DNA from: CAVYHX01 sp963768415
GTDB lineage: Bacteria > Pseudomonadota > Gammaproteobacteria > UBA9214
DNA: 13,818 bases
Direction of reading: 5' to 3'
Assembly (NCBI GenBank): GCA_963768415.1
Contig: CAVYHX010000012.1
Span: forward strand, 1-13,818
The stretch's first letter is position 1; each line of letters starts with the position of its first letter. The notes under the pieces were generated by a model, which ran no database searches, was not told where the DNA came from, and worked only from the letters and a program-made list of their open reading frames with translations. The position numbers and the translations under genes are program-made. Positions 7,234-13,818 of the stretch are shown in pieces.

Positions 7234-7319
7234 GTTTTCACCCTGGTGTGTTGATTATTGGTACCAGTCAGGGTTTTCGGCTGACGAATGCCTAAACTTG
7301 AACGGGGGTGGATGCTATA

Positions 7320-7387
7320 AATGGGGACATTCCGGATTTTACGCCGCCTCGGTTTTCACGAGTGCAAAAATCTGGAATGTCCCCATT
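7320..7387. repeat. AATGGGGACATTCC-headed inverted repeat, copy 1
   Basis: The left arm AATGGGGACATTCCGGATTT pairs with the right arm AAATCTGGAATGTCCCCATT with one mismatch, leaving a loop of about 26 nt. It lies just downstream of the M23 gene stop (7399, minus strand) and upstream of pilU. The same arm occurs at 8513-8537 and 10186-10256. Confidence 0.85.
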
Positions 7388-7398
7388 ATTGGGTGGAG

Positions 7399-8331
7399 TC
7401 AGTTGTTGAGGTAGCGGGATGGATTGACCTGTTTGCCGTTGTGTACCACTTCGATATGGACATGCGGGCCGGTGGAGCGCCCGGTCGATCCGATGAGTGC
7501 GATCGCCTGACCCTTTCTGACGGTGTCGCTGACCGCGACCAGCAGCTCCTGGTTGTGGCCATAGCGCGTGACATAACCATTGCCGTGATTGATTTCCACC
7601 AGGTTGCCGTAGCCGGTGTGTTCGCCTGACCGCGTCACCACGCCATCACCCACGGCCATGACGTCGGCACCCTCTTTGCCGGCGATATCGATTCCCTTGT
7701 GCAGACCCAGCTTGCCGGTAAACGGATCGATGCGCTTGCCGAACTTCGATGACAACAGGCCGCGCTCTACGACTTCACCGGAAGGGATGACGCGCGCGTG
7801 CAGGCTTCTGGCTGTGAGCAGTTGTTCAAGTGCAGTCAGTTTGTATTCGCGATCTTGCACGGTAAGGTCCATTTCATCCAGCAGGCCGAGGAAATCCGGC
7901 AGGCCGGTTGATGCCAGTCCGCTTGCGTCATGCGGTCCACCCACGGATGGCAGTCCGTCAAAATCGAATTCTCCTGCATCCAGGTCGGTTTGCTGTACCA
8001 GTCGTTCTGCCAGAACATCCAGGCGTAACATTTGTGCCTGCATCTGTCCGATCCGCAGGGTCAGGGCATCGAGGCTGGCCTGCGCGGCATCCCGGGCATT
8101 GGTGATCAGCGTTTGCTGTTGTTGAGACTCGGACTGCAGATCCGCCACCTCGGTAAACTGCCTGTGCAGCTCGACCTTGATACCGATACGCAAGCCGCTG
8201 TAGTAGATGGCGCTGCATAGCGCTGTCACAAGGAGCAGGGCGAACAGCGCAGTGCTCCGGGGGTTAAACCGGAAGCTGCGCACCCGTCCATACGGGGTGG
8301 TCAGCAGTACGGTGTTCAACGGTTGTTGCAT
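7399..8331 (-). CDS. M23 (LytM-type) zinc metallopeptidase, membrane anchored
   Basis: This encodes 310 residues. ATG 8331 is chosen because the only upstream in-frame start is a TTG at 8454 and the extra residues look non-coding. One membrane helix (about 27-47, STALFALLLVTALCSAIYYS) anchors the protein. A probable coiled coil (about 52-115) and a Gly/Asp-rich linker precede the C-terminal M23 domain (about 185-310). The active site is complete: His211 and Asp215 in HKGIDIAG, His259 in TRYGHN, and His290 and His292 in GPHVHIEVV. Intact residues imply a working peptidoglycan endopeptidase or DD-carboxypeptidase-like enzyme facing the periplasm. Proteins of this shape take part in cell-wall remodelling and division; the precise role is unknown. 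Neighbours do not suggest a partner. The ribosome binding site is weak (GGAG 13 nt upstream). Confidence 0.9.
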   Translation of the reverse strand: MQQPLNTVLLTTPYGRVRSFRFNPRSTALFALLLVTALCSAIYYSGLRIGIKVELHRQFTEVADLQSESQQQQTLITNARDAAQASLDALTLRIGQMQAQMLRLDVLAERLVQQTDLDAGEFDFDGLPSVGGPHDASGLASTGLPDFLGLLDEMDLTVQDREYKLTALEQLLTARSLHARVIPSGEVVERGLLSSKFGKRIDPFTGKLGLHKGIDIAGKEGADVMAVGDGVVTRSGEHTGYGNLVEINHGNGYVTRYGHNQELLVAVSDTVRKGQAIALIGSTGRSTGPHVHIEVVHNGKQVNPSRYLNN

Positions 8332-8400
8332 AAGGTGTCTTGTCACTCCGGGTACCGGGTGGGGATCGGGACGTGATCCTGTGAGATGCAGGTTTCCAGC

Positions 8401-8438
8401 ATAATAATAGAATAGCCAGCGCGGTGTGACTGCGTAAA
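8401..8438 (-). promoter_or_regulatory. Possible promoter of the M23 gene
   Basis: On the minus strand, TTTACG (8438-8433) and TATTCT (8414-8409) are separated by 18 nt. Each matches 4 of 6 consensus positions of a sigma-70 promoter. They lie about 80 nt upstream of ATG 8331. The match is weak and offered only as the best candidate in this gap. Confidence 0.22.
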
Positions 8439-8512
8439 TTGGTCTTAGGTACAACAGCCCGAGGTTTTTATCGGAGAATCAACAGGGTAGGTGTTACCGC
8501 GGAAAAAAATGA

Positions 8513-8537
8513 AATAATCTGGAATGTCCCCATTATT
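8513..8537. repeat. Solitary arm of the AATGGGGACATTCC repeat, copy 2
   Basis: The stretch AATAATCTGGAATGTCCCCA plus TTATT equals the right arm of the perfect hairpin at 10186-10256. The matching left arm is absent from the 60 nt on its other side, so only half of an element is present. It sits 2 nt beyond the stop codon of the spermidine-synthase-like gene. Confidence 0.7.
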
Positions 8538-8539
8538 TT

Positions 8540-10052
8540 CTAGCGGCCGAGCTCGGTGTAAATCAGGCCGGCAAGCAGGCGTTCGATCGGAACCCGGTCA
8601 TCCGTCAGGACCGGCAGTGCCGCCATCGGGGTGCCGTGCGCCGTCAGGTCAGCGGTGACATCGCGCCAGGCGCGGGGCGGGCCGTGCAGTGCCTGTACCA
8701 GCGCAGGTGCGGTGTGGGTGTCACCGGCGGAAATCACATAGGTCACGCGCATGTCCGGCAGCGTATCGCTCTCGATCCAGATGCGCACGTTGTTGAATAC
8801 CTGGCGCAGGGTTTTCAGCATGCTCTTGGCCAGCCGGGGATCGGGGTAGATATCGACGACGTTGAGGGTGTAGAGCCCGCCCGGCACCAGGCGCGATTTC
8901 ACCAGTTCGGCATACTCGCGCGTCACCAGGTGAAACGGTACGGCGATGTCATGGAAGACGTCCCCGACAATGACGTCGAATGTGTTACTCTGCATTTGTG
9001 CCAGCACGCGGCGCGCATCGGAATGAATAATGTGCACCTGGCCGGGCTCGAAATATAACTCACGCTGTGCGACGGCGGTGACCCGGGGGTCGAGTTCGGC
9101 CACCACGATGCGCGCGCCCGGATAGCGGGCCTGCACGGCGCGTGGCTGGGTATAGGAACCGCCGCCGGCGAAGAAGAAGGCGGGTGGCCGGGTCCGGTCA
9201 CCCAGGTGTGCGGTGATCAACTCGTCCATGAGATGGGTATAGGGCGCAATCAACAGGTCCGGTTGGGCGGCGGCGCTGATGCCGTGCAACAGGTGATCGA
9301 GCACCAGGCCGCGTGCCTGTCCGTAGGGTGTCTCGCGCGACATGTCGACGACGCGGATGCAGAAGTAGTTGCTCTCCGCGTCACAGGGTTGCAGAAAACC
9401 GCCGCGTGCCTGGGTCCAGCCGGTGATGGCGGCCGCTGTGATGACCAGTACCAGCAGTGTCCAGCGGGCGCGCAGCAGGAAGGCGAGCGCAAGCCCGCCC
9501 AGCATCACGCCGGTGCCGATGATGACGGCATGGGTCCCGAAGTACTGAATGAACAGGTAACCGGTCGCGAAGGTGCCGATGATACTGCCGAGCGCCGCCA
9601 GCGCATGCATCATGCCGACGATGTGTCCGGTGCGGCCATCCAGCCGCAGTGCCAGCGTGGTCAGCAGCGGGCGTCACGACGCCGAGCAGCATGGCCGGCA
9701 GGAAGAATAGCGCCGCGACAAACAGAAAACTCATGGTAAGCAGGCCCAGTGCGCTGTTTTGCAGGGGCGGTGCAACCACGGTCAGCAGGAGCAGGATGCC
9801 AATGCAGGACAGCGCCCCGAGTCCGAGTACCAGTCCAGCCGACTGCGCGCGGCCGCCGCGGTCCGCCCACACGCCGCCCAGCCAGTTACCGAGTGACAGC
9901 CCGCCCAGCACCACGCCGATGATGGCCGTCCAGGAATACAGCGAGACACCGATGTAGGGTGCGAGCAGGCGCCCGGCGGCGATTTCCAGCACCATGAGCG
10001 CGGCGGAACTTAAAAAGATCGCAAGCGCGTACCCGAGGACGCGGCCGCGCAC
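8540..10052 (-). pseudogene. Fused membrane/spermidine-synthase-like protein, single frameshift
   Basis: The N-terminal half holds several membrane helices (for example ALAIFLSSAALMVLEIAAGR, TAIIGVVLGGLSLGNWLGG and TMSFLFVAALFFLPAMLLGV). After about residue 230 comes a spermidine-synthase-like Rossmann domain with PAFFFAGGGSYTQPRAVQ, VVAELDPRVTAVA, NTFDVIVGDVFHDIAVP and LVPGGLYTLNVVD. This matches the fused MFS/spermidine synthase family; polyamine synthesis by members with this motif is not proven. An extra base in the GGG at 9669-9671 breaks the frame after codon 128 (LLGVVTP). Removing it gives PLLTTLALRLDGRTGHIVGM and about 503 residues, normal for the family. The start is uncertain: GTG 10052 has no ribosome site, while a GGAGG lies about 36 nt upstream. 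As written, two separate pieces would be read. Confidence 0.85.
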
Positions 10053-10185
10053 GGAGTGCAGCTGGACGGTGCAGGTTCCAGGGCTTGTTCCTCCGCGATA
10101 GACGGGATGCCCGCCAGACGAGACTATGCCTCATTAGCCCGGTGTGCAAGGTGTGCAACCCGGAGTTCGTGCGGCCGGGAGCAAA

Positions 10186-10256
10186 AATGGGGACATTCCA
10201 GATTATTTGCGCTTGGGAAAATCCGCTGGGTGCAAATAATCTGGAATGTCCCCATT
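10186..10256. repeat. Perfect 25-bp AATGGGGACATTCC inverted repeat, copy 3
   Basis: The left arm (10186-10210) and right arm (10232-10256) are exact reverse complements over 25 nt, separated by a 21-nt loop. The arms begin AATGGGGACATTCCAGATTA. It lies between the divergent genes at 10052 (-) and 10308 (+), about 50 nt before the start of the latter. It is the best-preserved member of the family seen at 7320 and 8513. Confidence 0.92.
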
Positions 10257-10307
10257 ATTTGATCACTGTGTATACTCGATATGTGTGTCAATAACAGGAA
10301 TATCAGC

Positions 10308-12107
10308 ATGCGCTTGAGACGACTGGTTTATGTGGTTGCCGGCTTGCTGCTTGCCTGCCGGATGGCGGCGGCACATGACGAACCGCAGGACGATGCCGGG
10401 TGGTGGGATGATGCCTGGTGGGATGAGGGCCGGATCGAGGTGCCGGACAATTTCGCGGTGAAGACGGCGTGGACCAGTTACCAGAGCGCTGACGTGGAGG
10501 TGCCCGCGCTGGTGGCGCGGCCTGCAGGGGAGGGCAAGTTTCCGGCCGTACTGTTTGTGCACGGGCGGCGCGGGCTGGATGAGCGGGTGCAGCGCCATGT
10601 TCGGCGGCTGGCGGCGCGCGGGTTTGTGGTGCTGGCGCCGGATATCTACAAGGCGCATTTCCTCGGCACCCACCCCATCGAACACGATTACGCCCTGGAG
10701 CGGGACGTCAACGCGGCGGTGGACGTGCTGCTGGCGCGCGCCGACATCAGCACGAACCGCGCCTGCCTGTACTCGCATACCCGCGGGGGCTATTACTCCC
10801 TGAAGGTGGCGACCACGTTCCAGCGGCAGGAACACGGGATCGCCTGTTACGTGTCTTACTATCCGCACCTGCAGGACCCGAATGCGCCCGAGCCGCAACA
10901 GGTCTATGGCTATGCGCCCGAGATCGAGCAACTCACCCTGCCGACGCTGGTGTTTATCGGCGACCAGGAACAGTACCAGCGCCGCCGCGTGATCGAGACC
11001 AGTATCGGGGTGCTGCAGGAGAAGGGCCGGGATGCACGCCTGATCATCTATCCCGGCGTGGGCCGCGGTTTCGATTTTCGTCCGCGCGGCGTGCGCACGT
11101 TTGCCGATGACCTGGCTTCCAAAGACGCCGTGCAACGGGCGGCGCGATTTATGCGCGCGCACCTCGCGAAACCGGTTGCCGGCGCGGATAACGACATGCC
11201 GTTAAGCGGCACGGCGCTTTATAACAGCGACAAGGCGCCGGACTCGATGCTCTATGACCGGCCGCGGGAAGTGGTGCCGGGGGTGTGGTCCGCGATCGGT
11301 GCGACGGCGCCGGGGACCTATGCGAATTCCGGGCACAACAACAACCTGTCGTTTGTGGTTACTCCTGAGGGTGTGCTGGTGGTGAATGCCGGGGACAATT
11401 ACCAGCTGGCAAAGGCGTTGCATGACGAGATCAGGCAGATCACCGACCAGCCGGTGAAATACGTGGTGCTGGAGAATGGCCAGGGCCATGCCATGCTGGG
11501 TTCGAATTACTGGCGCGAACAGGGGGTAACGGTGATTGCGCACGCCGATGCGGCACACGAGATCGAGGAGCAATCGTTTGCCCTGCTGGAAGTGATGCAG
11601 GGGCGGGCAAAGGAGAAGGCCGCCGGGACCGAAGTCGTGATGCCGGATGAAACCTTCACGGATAAAAAGATCATCGATCTGGGCGGCGAGCGCATCGAGC
11701 TGCTATATCTCGGCCCGGCGCACAGCCCGGGAGATATTATCGTGTGGCTGCCCGACAAAAAGCTGGTGATCTCGGGTGACATGGCGTTTCACCAGCGCAT
11801 GCTGCCGTTGTTCGAGCACACCGACACAAAGGCCTGGATCGAGACCTGGGACAAATTCGAGGCGCTGGGTGCGCAGGTGGTGATCCCCGGGCATGGCGCG
11901 CCGACCGACATGGCGACGGTGCGCAGGTACACCCGGGATTATCTGGTGTACCTGCGCGAGAAGATCGGCGCGGTACTCGAAGGCGGCGGTACTCTGCAGG
12001 AGGCCTACGAGATTGACCAGTCGCCGTATATGCACCTGCCGACCGCGGAATTTCTGGCCAAGCGCAACGCCGGGCAGGTGTTCCAGAGTATGGAGTTCGA
12101 GTTTTAG
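10308..12107 (+). CDS. Secreted fusion: dienelactone-hydrolase-like domain plus MBL-fold domain, altered active sites
   Basis: This encodes 599 residues from ATG 10308. The in-frame ATG at 10281 would put nine polar residues before the signal peptide. MRLRRLVYVVAGLLLACRMAAA looks like a Sec signal peptide cut near residue 22, so the protein is probably periplasmic or secreted. An acidic Trp-rich stretch (GWWDDAWWDEG) follows. Residues about 50-287 form an alpha/beta-hydrolase domain of dienelactone hydrolase type (VLFVHGRRGLDERVQ and VVLAPDIY). The nucleophile turn is SHTRGG, with Thr158 where Cys is usual. Asp219 is kept. The histidine position in YPGVGRGF is Arg253. Residues about 318-550 form a metallo-beta-lactamase fold. 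Its first motif is ENGQGHA (389-395) in place of HxHxDH, but His472 (GPAHSPGD), Asp491 (SGDMAF) and His529 (PGHGAP) remain. Function is unknown. TATACT at 10271 may be a -10 box. Confidence 0.85.
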   Translation: MRLRRLVYVVAGLLLACRMAAAHDEPQDDAGWWDDAWWDEGRIEVPDNFAVKTAWTSYQSADVEVPALVARPAGEGKFPAVLFVHGRRGLDERVQRHVRRLAARGFVVLAPDIYKAHFLGTHPIEHDYALERDVNAAVDVLLARADISTNRACLYSHTRGGYYSLKVATTFQRQEHGIACYVSYYPHLQDPNAPEPQQVYGYAPEIEQLTLPTLVFIGDQEQYQRRRVIETSIGVLQEKGRDARLIIYPGVGRGFDFRPRGVRTFADDLASKDAVQRAARFMRAHLAKPVAGADNDMPLSGTALYNSDKAPDSMLYDRPREVVPGVWSAIGATAPGTYANSGHNNNLSFVVTPEGVLVVNAGDNYQLAKALHDEIRQITDQPVKYVVLENGQGHAMLGSNYWREQGVTVIAHADAAHEIEEQSFALLEVMQGRAKEKAAGTEVVMPDETFTDKKIIDLGGERIELLYLGPAHSPGDIIVWLPDKKLVISGDMAFHQRMLPLFEHTDTKAWIETWDKFEALGAQVVIPGHGAPTDMATVRRYTRDYLVYLREKIGAVLEGGGTLQEAYEIDQSPYMHLPTAEFLAKRNAGQVFQSMEFEF

Positions 12108-12115
12108 GCCGAGCG

Positions 12116-12127
12116 AATGGCCCCATT
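12116..12127. repeat. Short palindrome AATGGCCCCATT between convergent genes
   Basis: The 12-nt near-palindrome lies in the 26-nt gap between two converging stops. Its ends AATGG and CCCCATT match the outermost bases of the AATGGGGACATT repeat family, so it may be a collapsed remnant. It is too short to be a convincing terminator. Confidence 0.3.
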
Positions 12128-12133
12128 TTAGAC

Positions 12134-13818
12134 TCACGGGCTGGCGGGGCGTGCCAGGATCATGAAGTCATAGGGCTCCAGTTCCAGCGAGTGCGCGGCG
12201 ACGATGGTGCGGCCGGCGACCAGGTCAACCACGGTTTTGCGCAGGCCGAGCAGGCGCAGGCGCCGGCCTTCGATCAGCTCGGGGGATTCACTGAAGTTGG
12301 CGAGTACCAGCACGCTGTAGTTTCTATTGGTGCGGAAGTAGGCGAACACCCGTTCGTTGCCGGAATCGACGATTTCCGTTTCCGCGCGGTCCAGGGCAGG
12401 ATTTTGCTGACGGATCTGAATGAGCCGCAACAGGTCCTGGTAGATGCGTCCCGGCAGGGTGCCGGGTTCGCGGCGTGTATCGGCGCGTGTCCAGTCGAAC
12501 GCTGCGCGGTGCAGCCAGCGGGTGTCGCCGACCTTGTCCGCATCGCGTTCGTAGCCGTAATCATTGAGCATGCCGATTTCATCGCCGAGGTAGAACAGGG
12601 GGATGCCGCCGATGGTGAGAATGATCCCGTGCAACAGCAGAATGCGCTGGATCGCCAGCTCGACCGCGGCATCGTCGTTTCCCTCCAGGGCCTTTTCCAG
12701 TCCTGCCAGCGAGGCGCAGGTACCCGAAATGCGCGCGGCGCCGGTGGCAAGGTTTTCCTGAAACGGCATACCGCGTGCAAAACTGTCGGGAAAACGCCCG
12801 GTGTAAAACTCGGTGAGAAACCGGCGGTGCGAGGCGGGTTCATACTTCAGGCTTTTCAGGTCATCGTCCGATATGGTGAAACCGATGTCGTCGTGACTGC
12901 GTACATAGTTTATCCAGGCGCAGCTCGCGGGAATGGCGAAGCGCTGTTGCATGGCGTGCGTGAGGACACCGGCCTTGCGTGTTGCCAGTGCATCCCATAG
13001 CAGCGCCATCAGCTGCGGGTTGTAGGAGAGTTCGCATTCCTCGTCGCTGATGTACTTGCTCACCTCGTCCGGATGCACGATGGCCTCGGATTTGAACACC
13101 ATGGCGGGTGCGGCGATGCTGATCAGCGCATTGAAGGCCTGGATAATCGTGTGTGCTTCAGGCAGATTCTGGCAATCGGTTCCCAGCTGCTTCCACACGA
13201 AGGCGACGGCGTCGAGGCGCAGGATCTCCACGCCCTGGTTGGCGAGAAACAGCATCTCTTCCAGCATGCGGTTGAAGACCACGGGATTTTCATAGTTGAG
13301 GTCCCACTGGTAATTATGGAACGTGGTCCAAACCCATTTTTTCAGCCGGTTCCGGTAGGTAAACGAGCCCGGGTGTTCATCCGGGAACACCGGGACCAGC
13401 GTGCGCTCGTACTCGTCCGGCAGTGTCCGGTCGGCGAACATCCGGTAATAGTTTTGATACTCCTCATCGCCGGCGAGTGCCTGTTGCGCCCATGCGTGTT
13501 CATCGGAGGTGTGGTTGAACACGAAATCCAGGCACAGCGAAATCCCGTGGTGACGCAGCTCGGAGGCCAGTTCGGCGAGCTGCTCCATGGTGCCCAGCGC
13601 GGGGTTGACTTCGCGGTAGCTGGATACGGCATAGCCGCCGTCATTGTCACCCGCCGGCACCTTGAACACCGGCATCAGGTGCAGGTAGTTCACACCCAGT
13701 TCGGTCAGGTAGGAGATGCGCTCGCGCAAACCGGCGAGATCGCCGGCAAAGCGGTCCACGTAGCACATGGCGCCGACCATGCGCTGTGACTGGTACCAGT
13801 GCGGGTCGGACTCGCGCA
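12134..13818 (-). CDS. Amylosucrase-type GH13 enzyme (5' truncated)
   Basis: The frame runs off the right edge; about 560 residues are visible. Counting from the internal Met at 13780, the GH13 catalytic residues are Asp190 (nucleophile, EILRLDAVAF), Glu232 (acid/base, FKSEAIVH) and Asp297 (YVRSHDDIGF). All three are offset by 96 from Neisseria polysaccharea amylosucrase Asp286, Glu328 and Asp393, so roughly 85 N-terminal residues are missing. Other family blocks are MVGAMCYVDRFAGDL, DGGYAVSSYREVNPALGT, LDFVFNHTSDEHAWAQ, WVWTTFHNYQWDLNY, IPLFYLGDEIGMLNDY and VGDTRWLHR, and a beta-sandwich C-domain ends the protein. Amylosucrase (EC 2.4.1.4) splits sucrose and adds glucose to alpha-1,4-glucans, releasing fructose. 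The related sucrose hydrolases cannot be excluded. The gene converges on the DLH-MBL gene with 26 nt between stops. Confidence 0.9.
   Translation of the reverse strand, partial: RESDPHWYQSQRMVGAMCYVDRFAGDLAGLRERISYLTELGVNYLHLMPVFKVPAGDNDGGYAVSSYREVNPALGTMEQLAELASELRHHGISLCLDFVFNHTSDEHAWAQQALAGDEEYQNYYRMFADRTLPDEYERTLVPVFPDEHPGSFTYRNRLKKWVWTTFHNYQWDLNYENPVVFNRMLEEMLFLANQGVEILRLDAVAFVWKQLGTDCQNLPEAHTIIQAFNALISIAAPAMVFKSEAIVHPDEVSKYISDEECELSYNPQLMALLWDALATRKAGVLTHAMQQRFAIPASCAWINYVRSHDDIGFTISDDDLKSLKYEPASHRRFLTEFYTGRFPDSFARGMPFQENLATGAARISGTCASLAGLEKALEGNDDAAVELAIQRILLLHGIILTIGGIPLFYLGDEIGMLNDYGYERDADKVGDTRWLHRAAFDWTRADTRREPGTLPGRIYQDLLRLIQIRQQNPALDRAETEIVDSGNERVFAYFRTNRNYSVLVLANFSESPELIEGRRLRLLGLRKTVVDLVAGRTIVAAHSLELEPYDFMILARPASP

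Noticed and set aside
7399..8454. Longer M23 protein starting at TTG 8454
   Set aside because: The extra 41 residues precede the natural cytoplasmic N-terminus, contain no conserved feature, and would start at TTG without a ribosome site.
10053..10158. A further frameshift near the start of the spermidine-synthase-like gene
   Set aside because: A GGAGG site lies upstream of the GTG start, but neither other frame gives a convincing N-terminal extension, so I left the start as uncertain.
10263..11162. 299-codon minus-strand open frame opposite the DLH-MBL gene
   Set aside because: The plus-strand protein has a signal peptide and two recognisable folds; the antisense frame shows none.
12191..13789. 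Two long plus-strand frames opposite the amylosucrase gene
   Set aside because: They are antisense to a protein with all GH13 blocks and catalytic residues.

Overview
The window reads as chromosomal DNA from a GC-rich gammaproteobacterium. The evidence is a PilU-type twitching ATPase, a DUF2799-type envelope protein tail, a LytM/M23 cell-wall peptidase, Pseudomonas-like REP doublets (GTAGGAGCG...CGCTCCTAC) and several hairpin repeats headed GGGG(A/T)CA. Such hairpins are commonly scattered through genomes of sulfur-oxidising and related Gammaproteobacteria. I cannot name genus or species. No tRNA, rRNA, CRISPR array, transposase or phage gene was seen.

Layout. The left edge holds the tail of a coiled-coil DUF2799-like gene (+), then a hairpin repeat, then a small two-helix membrane protein (-). 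After a non-coding gap come an Old Yellow Enzyme family ene-reductase (+) and a DUF4342 small protein (+). From 2503 to 5596 (-) lies a compact MacAB-like operon: periplasmic adaptor, ABC ATPase and FtsX/MacB-type permease, with a 4-nt gap and then a 4-nt overlap. The gap at 5597-5929 is almost entirely repeats. Next on the minus strand are pilU (with a duplicated C-terminal tail), an M23 peptidase and a fused membrane/spermidine-synthase-like protein. A divergent plus-strand gene follows; it encodes a secreted fusion of a dienelactone-hydrolase-like domain and a metallo-beta-lactamase-fold domain. The right edge holds a converging, 5'-truncated amylosucrase-type GH13 enzyme.

Two things stand out. 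First, the DLH-MBL fusion (10308-12107) keeps both folds but lacks the canonical DLH nucleophile and histidine, and its first metal-binding motif (normally HxHxDH) is rewritten. It may be a double pseudoenzyme or a family with new chemistry. Second, four single-base insertions break three otherwise well-conserved genes (macA-like, pilU twice, spermidine-synthase-like) between 5461 and 9671. All four shift the frame in the same direction, and all downstream protein sequence is conserved. This looks more like uncorrected sequencing error than decay, but that cannot be settled from the sequence alone.

Functionally the window is a mosaic. It covers envelope export (MacAB-like), surface motility (PilU), wall remodelling (M23), redox detoxification (OYE) and sucrose/alpha-glucan chemistry (amylosucrase). 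Apart from the MacAB operon I see no evidence that neighbours act together.
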